A DNA stretch of 64,000 nt, taken from positions 1-64,000 of the forward strand of contig CACFWD010000001.1 of assembly GCA_902569975.1 (NCBI GenBank). The letters run 5' to 3'. This document shows, piece by piece, positions 35,280-43,834 of this stretch. Under the pieces are notes generated by a model that saw nothing but the letters and a program-made list of their open reading frames with translations, was not told the origin of the DNA and did not search any database. Each line of letters starts with the position of its first letter. Position 1 is the stretch's first letter. The stretch comes from an uncultured Pelagibacteraceae bacterium. Its GTDB lineage: Bacteria; Pseudomonadota; Alphaproteobacteria; Pelagibacterales; Pelagibacteraceae. Position numbers and translations under genes: made by a program.

Positions 35280-35930
35280 TTAATTCTCAGAAAAATATAT
35301 ATTTTGATAATAAGCTATTGCTTTCATTTTTGAATTATCTGTGTCAGACATTATGGCTAATCCATCAAGTTCATTTACATTTAGATCGTGAAACTTTTTA
35401 AAATCCTCTTTTACATTAGCTTTGACTGTGACCCATTCATTAATATTTCTTTTTGTACTAGCTAAAACATTATCTATTGATTTTTTCGTATAAGGGCTTG
35501 GGGAATTAAAACCAATCTCATTATTACTTGAAAATACATAATTAATTGCCCTATTTGAAAGTGGAGTAGCACCTGTCTTTTTGACTGCAAATACTCTGGC
35601 AGCAAAATCATGTCCTTTTTTTGTATTTTCTTTTATTCCTGGTAAATCTTTCTCTACTTTCCATGTAATATTTATGTAAGGAGTCTTGTTTAGGTCAATT
35701 TTTATCTCCTTACCTAATCCAGAGGCAGCATTATCAGATACAGCCTTTAAAAAATTTCCATTTTCATTTGACCCAACTGAATAAACAGTATTATTATCAG
35801 CTCCCCTGACTTTTCGAACATCTAGTTTAGAAAGCTCTATTTCAGTAAAATCAAATACTTTGACATCATTTGCATTGCTAGAACAAGCAATCATTAAGGT
35901 CCCAATAATAATTTTAAAAATAATTCTCAT
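35280..35930 (-). CDS. DUF3047 family exported protein
   Basis: The 216-residue protein resembles DUF3047, a periplasmic family of unknown function. It has an N-terminal export signal with a possible lipobox (TLMIAC, Cys17), then family-like segments: INITWKVEKDLPG, GHDFAARVFAVKK, INYVFSSN and the C-terminal LDGLAIMSDTDNSKMKAIAYY ending in a short beta strand. It stands alone between two small genes on the other strand. Lipoprotein processing is possible but the lipobox is imperfect. Confidence 0.72.
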   Translation of the reverse strand: MRIIFKIIIGTLMIACSSNANDVKVFDFTEIELSKLDVRKVRGADNNTVYSVGSNENGNFLKAVSDNAASGLGKEIKIDLNKTPYINITWKVEKDLPGIKENTKKGHDFAARVFAVKKTGATPLSNRAINYVFSSNNEIGFNSPSPYTKKSIDNVLASTKRNINEWVTVKANVKEDFKKFHDLNVNELDGLAIMSDTDNSKMKAIAYYQNIYFSEN

Positions 35931-36020
35931 TTTAAATATTTTTTAAAAAAAAATTGTTAATACATTATTTTGACAAAATTTAAACATCCAAAAATCAACT
36001 TTTACGTTTATGTAATAACT

Positions 36021-36158
36021 ATGAAGACAATTTCCATTTTTATCTTATTAATTTACTGGTCAATTATGATTTTTGCACCTGTAATATCTAATGATATTAA
36101 AATTAGTAGAGCAAAGATTAACAACTTCAAAATTGTAGATCAAAAACCTAGGGGTTAA
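36021..36158 (+). CDS. 45-residue hydrophobic-start protein, unknown
   Basis: A small frame starting at ATG 36021 encodes MKTISIFILLIYWSIMIFAP followed by a polar tail ending DQKPRG. The first 20 residues could be a signal peptide or membrane anchor. An in-frame ATG 17 codons earlier is less likely because it adds a charged stretch. No Shine-Dalgarno is visible. It overlaps the convergent dehydrogenase stop by four bases. I cannot assign a family, and it may not be expressed. Confidence 0.38.
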   Translation: MKTISIFILLIYWSIMIFAPVISNDIKISRAKINNFKIVDQKPRG

Positions 36159-36907
36159 TAGGTAGAACGACCACCACTAATATCAAAAACTGCTGCGGTA
36201 GAAAAAGTATTTTCTTCAGAGGAAAGCCAGCAAATTAAAGAAGTGAACTCTTCTACCTCTAAAAATCTACCTCTAGGCACTTTTGATAGCATTCTTTGGA
36301 CATGTTCTTTAGTCATTTGATCTAAAATTCTGGTTTTGGCTCCAGCTGGTGTTACTGCGTTTACAGCTATATTCTTATCAGCTAACTCTTTTCCAAGGGA
36401 TTTTGTTAATCCTATTGCTCCAGCTTTGCCTACGCTATATGCACTAGCATTTGCATTTCCATCTTTTCCTGCAACTGAAGCTACATTTACAATTCTACCA
36501 TAATTATTTGAGATCATATTCGGAACTACGGCTTTACAACAATGAAAAGTGCCCATTAAATTAATTTCAACAACCTTTTTCCACATCTTAATATCATAAT
36601 CCCACAACGACGCTGTAGGACCAGTTATACCTGCATTGTTTATAAGAATATCAATTTTTGAATTTTTTGTAATTTCTTTTACATTTTTTTCAACTTCTAA
36701 ATAATTAGATACATCAACAACACTTGCATTTAAATTTTTATTATTTAAATCTTTAATAGCTTTTTCTAAAGCTTTAGAATCATTATCCCATATAAATACA
36801 TTAGCACCAGATTTTAAAAATCTTTTAGTGATATCTAGACCAAATCCTTGAGCACCCCCTGTCACAATCGCGGTTCTATTTTTAAAATCATAAGCTATTT
36901 TTTCCAT
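36155..36907 (-). CDS. Short-chain dehydrogenase/reductase (FabG-like)
   Basis: This 250-residue protein is a classical SDR. It has the cofactor motif TGGAQGFGLDI (residues 17-27) with an acidic Asp (IWDNDS) at the end of strand 2, which favours NAD over NADP. NNAG is at about residue 90 and the catalytic Tyr-Lys pair is in SAYSVGKAG near residue 155. The substrate is unknown. It is the last gene of the run dctP-dctQ-dctM-NCS1 permease-SDR, so it may oxidise or reduce what these transporters bring in. It starts four bases after the permease stop. Confidence 0.85.
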   Translation of the reverse strand: MEKIAYDFKNRTAIVTGGAQGFGLDITKRFLKSGANVFIWDNDSKALEKAIKDLNNKNLNASVVDVSNYLEVEKNVKEITKNSKIDILINNAGITGPTASLWDYDIKMWKKVVEINLMGTFHCCKAVVPNMISNNYGRIVNVASVAGKDGNANASAYSVGKAGAIGLTKSLGKELADKNIAVNAVTPAGAKTRILDQMTKEHVQRMLSKVPRGRFLEVEEFTSLICWLSSEENTFSTAAVFDISGGRSTY

Positions 36908-36911
36908 AAAA

Positions 36912-38369
36912 CTATTCTTTAGCTAATAAAAAATAAGTCAGTGCAGCTATAAAAGCACCTATAATCCATGAGAGTGATTGAAGGAACATCAGGTTAGAAT
37001 TCCAAATTGTTGAAGCAGAAAAAATAAAACCTAAGAATATTGAATAAACAGCTTTTATATGCCATCCGCCAGTGTAGAAATATACTCCATTTTTGTCTAA
37101 TGAATAAATATCTTTATTATTTAATTTGTTTTTTTTTATGTAATAAAAATCTGAGATCATAACTCCAAATAATGGACCAAAAAATGCTCCAAAAGTATCT
37201 ATAAAAGATAAAATTCCAATTTGGCTTAAATAAGTTAACCAAAATATCCCAATTACAAAACCCATAATCGTAATTATTAAGCCAGCACTTTTAATAGACA
37301 AAGAAAAAGGAAAAAAATTAATTAAAGTATATTGTGAAGGAATAAAATTAGTTATTAGATTAGTTGAAACTGAAGCTATGATTATAAAAATCAAAGCTAA
37401 AATTATAATTAGGAGATTATCTAATTTTCCAATTATATCTGTAGGATTGGTAAGTATCCTAGACAAATTCTCAGGATTTTGCTTAAGAAAAGCATCCATA
37501 CCAGAAACAATAAATAATGAAAAAAATGAAAAAATTATCAAATTTAAAAATAAACTTAAATTTCCTTTTTTAAGTTGATTAGTATTTTTTACATATCTTG
37601 AAAAATCTCCAAAACTTAAAATTACAATAGAAAAATAAGCGAATATAGTGCTAGTAACTGTTATTAATGGATTAATATTATTTTTGTCTAAAAAATTTGA
37701 TAAATTTAAAGTATTTAAAAAAGCTTTAGAAGTAAATTTAACATCATTTAACAAAACTGACAAAAAGAAAAATAACATACCAAAATAGACTGCAGTTGCT
37801 GAAAAAATAATGATTTTTTTATTGAAATTCATTCCTGCGCTAAATAAAAATCCTTGAAAAATTATTGATACAACAATCGCAAACCAATCAATTAAATTCA
37901 TTCCCAAGAGAAATGTTAAGAAAATCTGTTGATCAAGTAATGCAGGATCAAATGAAAAAATCGCAATTCTAATTAAATAACTTAAAGCTTTTGATAAAAA
38001 ATATGTTTGAATTCCAAATAAAAAAACACCAACAAAAAATCTTATGAGACCAAAGTATTTTGCGCCTTTAATACCTAAAGATGATCTTAATAATACAATA
38101 AAAGGTAATCCATTTTTTTGTGAGGGCTTTCCTATTAGATTTGAAAAAAAATAAACTAACAAAGTTCCAATTGTTGTTCCAAAAAAAACTACAAAAGTAT
38201 TTAAGTTATATATTAAATAAAGAGATGCAATTAATGAAAAACCAATTATACTTTGTATGTTCACTCCCCAATAACAAAATAGAGTTTTCCAATCCCAATT
38301 TTTGTCATTTGGATTTACAGAGACTAAATCCCAATTTGCTAAGTTTTTTTTTAAATTTTGAGGACTCAC
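36912..38369 (-). CDS. NCS1 family nucleobase/hydantoin/allantoin-type permease
   Basis: The 485-residue inner-membrane protein has about 12 hydrophobic segments and resembles NCS1 cation symporters, which carry purines, pyrimidines, hydantoins, allantoin or thiamin precursors. Supporting segments are FCYWGVNIQSIIGFSLIAS, the SFGDFSRYVK region near residue 260 and DTFGAFFGPLFGVMISDFYY near residue 395. The start codon is GTG (38367-38369). It lies 25 bases after dctM and four before the SDR gene, so it is probably co-transcribed with a TRAP transporter, an unusual pairing. The substrate cannot be read from sequence. Confidence 0.85.
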   Translation of the reverse strand: MSPQNLKKNLANWDLVSVNPNDKNWDWKTLFCYWGVNIQSIIGFSLIASLYLIYNLNTFVVFFGTTIGTLLVYFFSNLIGKPSQKNGLPFIVLLRSSLGIKGAKYFGLIRFFVGVFLFGIQTYFLSKALSYLIRIAIFSFDPALLDQQIFLTFLLGMNLIDWFAIVVSIIFQGFLFSAGMNFNKKIIIFSATAVYFGMLFFFLSVLLNDVKFTSKAFLNTLNLSNFLDKNNINPLITVTSTIFAYFSIVILSFGDFSRYVKNTNQLKKGNLSLFLNLIIFSFFSLFIVSGMDAFLKQNPENLSRILTNPTDIIGKLDNLLIIILALIFIIIASVSTNLITNFIPSQYTLINFFPFSLSIKSAGLIITIMGFVIGIFWLTYLSQIGILSFIDTFGAFFGPLFGVMISDFYYIKKNKLNNKDIYSLDKNGVYFYTGGWHIKAVYSIFLGFIFSASTIWNSNLMFLQSLSWIIGAFIAALTYFLLAKE

Positions 38370-38394
38370 TTAACTAATATAAAACTTTAACTTT

Positions 38395-39729
38395 TTACTG
38401 TCCATATAAGAGAGTTGGCAACCATAAAGCAATTTTAGGAAATATAATAATTAAAACTAAACCAATTACTTGTAATACCATAAATTGCATCATTCCGTAG
38501 TAAATATCTTTAAGATCCCATTCTGGAACAACACCTTTTAAGAAATACGCTGAAAGTGCTACAGGTGGAGATAGCCAGGCGGTTTGTAAATTAACAGCGA
38601 CTAGAATTGCAAACCATGTCAAATTAAAACCTAGCGCCTCAACTAATGGTAATATAATTGGAACAATTATCATTACAATTGGCACCCACTCTAATGGCCA
38701 TCCAAGTAAAAAAATCATTACCATTATCATTGCTAGTATTAGATATTTATTCATCTCTAAACCTAATAAAAATTCTGTTAATAAAGTTGGAGTACCCAAT
38801 CTTGCAAACACAGCTCCAAAAAAATTTGAAGCTGCAACTAAAACCATTATTAATGCAGTTATCTCAAGTGTTTTTACTAGAGCCTCTTGTAACTTAGGAA
38901 GAGTTAGTTTTTTATAAGCTAATGAAAGCAATAAAGCGCCCATTGCCCCACATCCTGCGGCTTCTGTTGGTGTAGCAAAACCAAATAAAATACTCCCTAG
39001 TGCTGCAAATACTAAAGCTGCTGGCGGAACTAATCCTAAGAAAAATTCAATCCATACATCTTTCATACTAGCAGCTCTCATATCCTCAGGTATCACTGGT
39101 CCTAACTTAGGATTAATCATACATCTAATTGTAGTGTAGCCAGCGTATAAACTTGCAAGAAGAATTCCAGGTAAAATAGCTGCTGCAAATAAGTCTATTA
39201 CTGGAATTTCCATTATAGGCCCCATCACAACTAACATAATACTTGGTGGAATTAATATTCCCAAAGTTCCACCAGCAGTAATAGTTCCGGCTGCAAGTCT
39301 AACGTCGTATCCAGATCTATTCATAGATTTTGCTGCCATAATACCGAGAATTGTAACTGAAGCTCCAACAATACCTGTTGCTGCAGCAAATATTACTGAA
39401 ACAAATAAAACTGCATAATACAACGAACCTTTTACTTTTGCTAACATCATTTGAAAAGCTGAAAACAATCTTTCCATAAGCCCAGCTTGTTCCATCATAA
39501 TGCCCATAAAGACAAAGAGTGGTACGGCGGCAAGTGTTTGTTCCGTCATAACCATGGAGAATTGGAGTGTCATTAAATAGAAAACTAACTTTCCAAATCC
39601 AAGATAACCAAATACAAAACCTAAAAAGATTAATGTAAATGAAATTGGAAAACCTACAAATATTGCAAAAAGCATTACTCCAACAAGAATAAAACCTAAA
39701 ATTGCTGGGTCAATAAACTCAGCAATCAT
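38395..39729 (-). CDS. dctM: TRAP transporter large permease (DctM)
   Basis: DctM is the main Na+-coupled membrane subunit of tripartite TRAP transporters. The 444-residue protein has 12 or so membrane segments and the family motifs FVGFPISFTLIFLGFVFGYL, AAVPLFVFMGIMMEQAGL, AATGIVGASVTILGIMA, GTLGILIPPSIMLVVMGPI and ATPTEAAGCGAMGAL. It overlaps dctQ by four bases (ATGA). Together with dctQ and dctP it makes one transporter; the substrate is discussed under dctP. Confidence 0.95.
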   Translation of the reverse strand: MIAEFIDPAILGFILVGVMLFAIFVGFPISFTLIFLGFVFGYLGFGKLVFYLMTLQFSMVMTEQTLAAVPLFVFMGIMMEQAGLMERLFSAFQMMLAKVKGSLYYAVLFVSVIFAAATGIVGASVTILGIMAAKSMNRSGYDVRLAAGTITAGGTLGILIPPSIMLVVMGPIMEIPVIDLFAAAILPGILLASLYAGYTTIRCMINPKLGPVIPEDMRAASMKDVWIEFFLGLVPPAALVFAALGSILFGFATPTEAAGCGAMGALLLSLAYKKLTLPKLQEALVKTLEITALIMVLVAASNFFGAVFARLGTPTLLTEFLLGLEMNKYLILAMIMVMIFLLGWPLEWVPIVMIIVPIILPLVEALGFNLTWFAILVAVNLQTAWLSPPVALSAYFLKGVVPEWDLKDIYYGMMQFMVLQVIGLVLIIIFPKIALWLPTLLYGQ

Positions 39730-40340
39730 TTAGTTTCTCCAGGCCATTGACCTTTTTTAGCTGCCCAATAACTTTTTAGTAATTCGGAGATACCTTGAAT
39801 TAGTAAAAATATTATACCTATAAGTAAGCAAGTTTTAATTGGCCACATATAAGGCATCCAAGTAGTATCCATGCCTCTTTCTCCTCTTTGAATTGACTCT
39901 CCAACAAATCCTATGGTCATATATAAAAAAACCATAAGACCTGGGAAATAAAATAATAGATACAACCAAAAATCTATAAGACCTTGGTTTTTAGTTTTAA
40001 AATTTCTGTATAAAAAATCTGCTCTAATATGAACTCCTCTTGAAAGAGCATAACCAGCACCCAACATAAAAAGTGCTCCATATAAAAAACGACTTATATC
40101 ATAAGCCCAAATTGTAGGTGCTAAAAATAATTTTCTTGCAAGAACTTCATAAGTCATTGCAAATATTAATGGCATTAATATCCAGCAAACAATGCTGCCA
40201 ATCCACTTACTAAATTTATCGATGTTTACGATTGTTTTAGCCATCCAAAGTGGCATATCTTCTGGCATTTTTCCCGAACCACCTCGCCTTTCGGCAATCA
40301 TTTCATCCGATATATCAAGTTTACCCGGTTCGTCTGCCAT
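39726..40340 (-). CDS. dctQ: TRAP transporter small permease (DctQ)
   Basis: DctQ is the small four-helix membrane subunit of TRAP transporters. The 204-residue protein has a polar N-terminal extension (about 1-30, with RRGGSGKMPEDMPLW). Four hydrophobic segments follow, with the family-like stretches AMTYEVLARKLFLAPTIWAY and GAGYALSRGVHIRADFLYR. It overlaps dctM by four bases and is separated from dctP by 69 bases that hold a terminator-like hairpin. Confidence 0.92.
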   Translation of the reverse strand: MADEPGKLDISDEMIAERRGGSGKMPEDMPLWMAKTIVNIDKFSKWIGSIVCWILMPLIFAMTYEVLARKLFLAPTIWAYDISRFLYGALFMLGAGYALSRGVHIRADFLYRNFKTKNQGLIDFWLYLLFYFPGLMVFLYMTIGFVGESIQRGERGMDTTWMPYMWPIKTCLLIGIIFLLIQGISELLKSYWAAKKGQWPGETK

Positions 40341-40358
40341 AAAATTTTAGTTAAAAAA

Positions 40359-40388
40359 ATTAGAGCGGACTTTAAAGTCCGCTCTAAT
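40359..40388 (-). terminator. Terminator/attenuator hairpin between dctP and dctQ
   Basis: A perfect 15-base-pair inverted repeat has arms ATTAGAGCGGACTTT and AAAGTCCGCTCTAAT. Read in gene direction it is followed immediately by a T-run, the pattern of an intrinsic terminator. It lies 21 bases after the dctP stop. Partial termination here would give more of the binding protein than of the membrane subunits, a common need in TRAP systems. Confidence 0.8.
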
Positions 40389-40409
40389 CAAATCAAGATT
40401 AATTACTGA

Positions 40410-41504
40410 TTACTTTAATGTTGCCGCGTGAGCCATTCCCAGCTTCGCATTAGACATTTGAGCACCACTCCAGTAAGGAACTGCTATATCTGCAAACTCT
40501 TTCATAGAGTCATATACTTCTTTAAAAAATGCATTTTGTTCAGCATTTTTATTTAAAGAAGCTAAAGCAGCTGCCATATATTCTGTGAAATAATCAGAAG
40601 GTGTATCTTCTAAAATTACTCCATGTTTAGTAGTTAACTCTCTTAAAGCTTTTCCATTCTCATAGATTCTGTAACTTAAAGATTTAGCTAATGAAGCATT
40701 AGCTGCAACCTCAAGAGACTTCTTCTCATGATCACTCATAGCATTATAAGTTTTTCCAGTAATATAAAAATCAGCATTTACGACCACTTGGTGTAAACCT
40801 TGTAGGTAATAGTGCTTTAATACTTTTTGAAAACCAAATGTTAAGTCTGGTTTTGGACAACACCACTCAGCAGCATCGATAGTTCCTGCTTCTAAAGCTG
40901 GTAGAATATCTCCACCACCCATAGCTACAGATGCAATTCCGATGTCTTTATAAGTTTGTCCTGGAATTCCCGGAGGAGTTCTGAATTTATATTTTCTAAA
41001 GTCAGCCATGTCTTTTATTGGTTTTGGAAACCAACCTAAAGCTTCTGGTCCAACTGGTTGAATCATAAATCCTTTGATATCTCTACCCATCTCTTTCCAC
41101 AGTTGGTCGTATAATTCTTTACCACCACCATATTGGAACCATGATAAGAATGCTATATTATCGATACCAACTCCACCACCAGCTACTGGCGAACCAAATA
41201 ACATAGCAGCAGGATGATCACCTGACCAATAGTGTGTCCAAGCGAATCCACAATCAATTAAACCTTTGTCGACTGCGTCTAATGTTTCTTTAACTCCAAC
41301 AACAGCACCAGCAGGTAAAATTTCAAATTTTAAAGAACCACTTGTTAAAGTTGTTACAGTGTCAGTAAAGTCTTTTAACATTTTAACTTCATCAGCTTTA
41401 GTGTTAAGAACTGTCTGACATTTTAGTGTTTTTGCTGCATTAGCATTAGATATAAATCCAATTATTAAAAATGTAGCAAATAACATTGAAATGATTTTTT
41501 TCAT
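40410..41504 (-). CDS. dctP: TRAP transporter substrate-binding protein (DctP)
   Basis: This periplasmic binding protein delivers substrate to DctQM. The 364-residue protein has a signal peptide (about 1-23, FATFLIIGFISNANA). TRAP-family features are LPAGAVVGVKETLDAVDKGLIDCGFAW, split by a conserved Gly-Val, and the specificity helix region YKFRTPPGIPG with the anion-binding Arg near residue 176. GTIDAAEWCCPKPD near residues 210-225 resembles the TakP/mannitol-type subgroup with a Cys-Cys insertion. A strong Shine-Dalgarno sequence (AGAGAGGA, 41511-41518) suggests high expression. A carboxylate, 2-oxoacid or organosulfonate substrate is possible; proximity to sulfonate genes suggests the latter. 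Confidence 0.92.
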   Translation of the reverse strand: MKKIISMLFATFLIIGFISNANAAKTLKCQTVLNTKADEVKMLKDFTDTVTTLTSGSLKFEILPAGAVVGVKETLDAVDKGLIDCGFAWTHYWSGDHPAAMLFGSPVAGGGVGIDNIAFLSWFQYGGGKELYDQLWKEMGRDIKGFMIQPVGPEALGWFPKPIKDMADFRKYKFRTPPGIPGQTYKDIGIASVAMGGGDILPALEAGTIDAAEWCCPKPDLTFGFQKVLKHYYLQGLHQVVVNADFYITGKTYNAMSDHEKKSLEVAANASLAKSLSYRIYENGKALRELTTKHGVILEDTPSDYFTEYMAAALASLNKNAEQNAFFKEVYDSMKEFADIAVPYWSGAQMSNAKLGMAHAATLK

Positions 41505-41510
41505 TTATTT

Positions 41511-41601
41511 TCCTCTCTTTATTTTTTAAAACCAAAGCTAATCAAAGAATGAAATTTAAAACAAGTGTAAATATTGTATTATTCTGCTTTTTTGTTCATA
41601 A
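41511..41601 (-). promoter_or_regulatory. dctP leader: candidate promoter and strong ribosome binding site
   Basis: On the minus strand TTATGA (41596-41601) and TACAAT (41573-41578) are separated by 17 bases and could drive dctP, giving a leader of about 65 bases. A near-perfect Shine-Dalgarno AGAGAGGA (41511-41518) lies seven bases before the ATG. This is far better than at most genes in the window. The same 141-base gap must also serve the divergent GMC gene. Confidence 0.42.
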
Positions 41602-41645
41602 AAGTTACAAAAAAAAATTTTTTTGATTTATAAGAGTTCTAAGTA

Positions 41646-43241
41646 ATGGATAATTTTGATTTTATAGTTCTAGGAGCTGGATCAGCTGGTTGTGTACTTG
41701 CAAATAGGTTGTCAGAAAATGGTTCAAATAAAGTACTATTAATTGAGGCTGGTGGCAATGATAATTATCCGTGGATACATATTCCTGTTGGATATTTTAA
41801 AACTATGCACAATCCAAAAACAGACTGGTGTTATAAAACTGAGCCAGACGAGAGCATGAATAATATTTCAATTAGATATCCAAGAGGAAAAACTTTAGGG
41901 GGTAGTTCATCTATCAATGGACTTCTTTATATAAGAGGTCAGCACAGAGACTATGATATTTGGAGACAACTAGGAAATACTGGTTGGGGATGGGATGATG
42001 TTTTGCCTTATTTTATTAAAGCAGAAAACCAAGAAAAAGGTGAGAATGAATTTCATGGTGTTGGTGGACCTTTATCAGTTTCTGACCAAAGGATTCATCT
42101 ACCGCTTTTAGACGAATTTCAAAATGCAGCAGAAGAATTTGGTATACCAAAAACTAAAGATTTTAATACCGGTAACAATCATGGTTGTGGTTATTTTCAA
42201 GTAACTGAAAAAGATGGATTTAGGTGTAGTACAGCTGTTGGTTATTTAAACCCTGTAAAAAAAAGAAAAAATTTAAAAATTATTACTCACGCACATGTAA
42301 AAAAAATAAATTTTGAAAGTAAAACTGCAAAAGAGGTAGAATATTGGCAAGACAACGAACTTAAAAAAGTTCGAGCAAATAGGGAAATAATTCTTTCAGC
42401 AGGTGCCATTGGATCACCACAAATACTACAAGTATCTGGGATTGGAAATTCTGAAAAATTAAAAGATCTTGGAATTAATATAGTGCAAAATTTAAATGGT
42501 GTAGGTGAAAATTTACATGATCATTTAATGTTAAGACCTGTATATAAAGTTAATGGCTTAAAATCATTAAATAGAAAAATAAATAGTCTATTTGGAAATT
42601 TAATGATTGGTCTCGAATACATCTTTAAAAGAACAGGGCCCATGACAATGGGAGCAAGCCAATTATGTATGTTTGCTAAAAGCGATCCCTCATTAGAATT
42701 GCCTGATTTGCAATGGCATGTTCAACCTATGAGTATGGATACTCTAGGTGCAACTAAAAATCATGATTTTCATGCGTTCACACCTACTGTTTCAAATATT
42801 AAACCAACAAGTAGAGGTAATGTTAGTATAGTAGATAATGACTCCAGAACTTATGCTAAAATAAAACAAAATTATTTATCTACAGAAAATGATAGATTAA
42901 TAGCAGCAAAAGGGCTTAAGTTAACTAGAAAAATTATTATGGAGTCCAAAACATTTAAAAAATATTCTCCAGAGGAATACAGACCAGGAATTCATTTAAA
43001 TGATAATGAAGAATTAGTAAAAGAAGCATCTAATCATGCTCAAACAATATTTCATCCAGTAGGCACATGTAAAATGGGTCAGGATGAGATGGCTGTAGTT
43101 GACGAAAAACTTAAAGTAAAAGGTATTAAAAATTTGAGAGTAATCGATGCTTCCATCATGCCAAATATTACATCAGGTAACACAAATGCGCCTACAATTA
43201 TGATTGCAGAAAAAGGTGCGGATATGATACTTACAAATTAA
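41646..43241 (+). CDS. GMC family FAD-dependent alcohol dehydrogenase
   Basis: This 531-residue flavoprotein is of the glucose-methanol-choline family, often annotated choline dehydrogenase-like. It has the FAD-binding start FIVLGAGSAGCVLANRLSE (residues 5-23), the GMC signatures RGKTLGGSSSINGLLYIRGQ and ILSAGAIGSPQILQVSGIG, and the catalytic C-terminal FHPVGTCKMG and SGNTNAPT. It oxidises an alcohol to an aldehyde. With xsc nearby, a hydroxysulfonate such as isethionate is one candidate substrate (inference). It opens a rightward run; its stop overlaps the next start by one base (TAATG). It is divergent from dctP. Confidence 0.9.
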   Translation: MDNFDFIVLGAGSAGCVLANRLSENGSNKVLLIEAGGNDNYPWIHIPVGYFKTMHNPKTDWCYKTEPDESMNNISIRYPRGKTLGGSSSINGLLYIRGQHRDYDIWRQLGNTGWGWDDVLPYFIKAENQEKGENEFHGVGGPLSVSDQRIHLPLLDEFQNAAEEFGIPKTKDFNTGNNHGCGYFQVTEKDGFRCSTAVGYLNPVKKRKNLKIITHAHVKKINFESKTAKEVEYWQDNELKKVRANREIILSAGAIGSPQILQVSGIGNSEKLKDLGINIVQNLNGVGENLHDHLMLRPVYKVNGLKSLNRKINSLFGNLMIGLEYIFKRTGPMTMGASQLCMFAKSDPSLELPDLQWHVQPMSMDTLGATKNHDFHAFTPTVSNIKPTSRGNVSIVDNDSRTYAKIKQNYLSTENDRLIAAKGLKLTRKIIMESKTFKKYSPEEYRPGIHLNDNEELVKEASNHAQTIFHPVGTCKMGQDEMAVVDEKLKVKGIKNLRVIDASIMPNITSGNTNAPTIMIAEKGADMILTN

Positions 43242-43834
43242 TGTTTGTTGATTTATTTTCTCCAGAGCAATTAACAATTTTAACTCAAATTATTTTAATT
43301 GATCTTGTTTTAGCAGGAGATAATGCAATTATAATTGGCATGGTTGCATCAAAATTCCCATTAGAACAAAGAAAAAAAATTATTTTTTGGGGGATCGGTG
43401 GTGCAGTGATCTTAAGAATTATTTTAACTTTACTTACTGCATATTTATTACAAATTACAGGATTAAGATTATTGGGTGGATTACTTCTTCTTTACATAGT
43501 CTATAAACTTTATACAGATGTAATTAAAGGTTCAAATCATGATGAGAATATTAAAGTTGATAACTCAAGCTTCTTAAAAGCTATTTGGACGATCTTATTA
43601 GCTGATTTTACGATGAGTTTGGATAATGTTTTAGGAGTAGCTGGAGCAGCTGGTGACCACTATAAATTATTAGTATTTGGTTTAGTTTTATCAATTGTAT
43701 TAATGGCTTTTGCTGCAACACTAATTTCAAATTGGATTAAAAAATATAAATGGATCGCCTGGGCAGGATTATTAGCAATATTAGTTGTTGCTATTGAATT
43801 GATTTACACAGATATTAAAATATTATTTTTATAA
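43241..43834 (+). CDS. TerC/YjbE family integral membrane protein
   Basis: The 197-residue protein belongs to the TerC superfamily, YjbE subgroup, whose characterised members export manganese or act in metal handling. It has about six or seven membrane segments and the duplicated motif IDLVLAGDNAIIIGMVA (residues 20-36) and LADFTMSLDNVLGVAGAAG (near residues 125-143), with Asp-Asn pairs in the membrane. It is coupled to both neighbours by one-base TAATG overlaps, so it is co-translated with a GMC and an SDR enzyme. The reason for a metal or ion transporter in that place is not clear. Confidence 0.85.
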   Translation: MFVDLFSPEQLTILTQIILIDLVLAGDNAIIIGMVASKFPLEQRKKIIFWGIGGAVILRIILTLLTAYLLQITGLRLLGGLLLLYIVYKLYTDVIKGSNHDENIKVDNSSFLKAIWTILLADFTMSLDNVLGVAGAAGDHYKLLVFGLVLSIVLMAFAATLISNWIKKYKWIAWAGLLAILVVAIELIYTDIKILFL

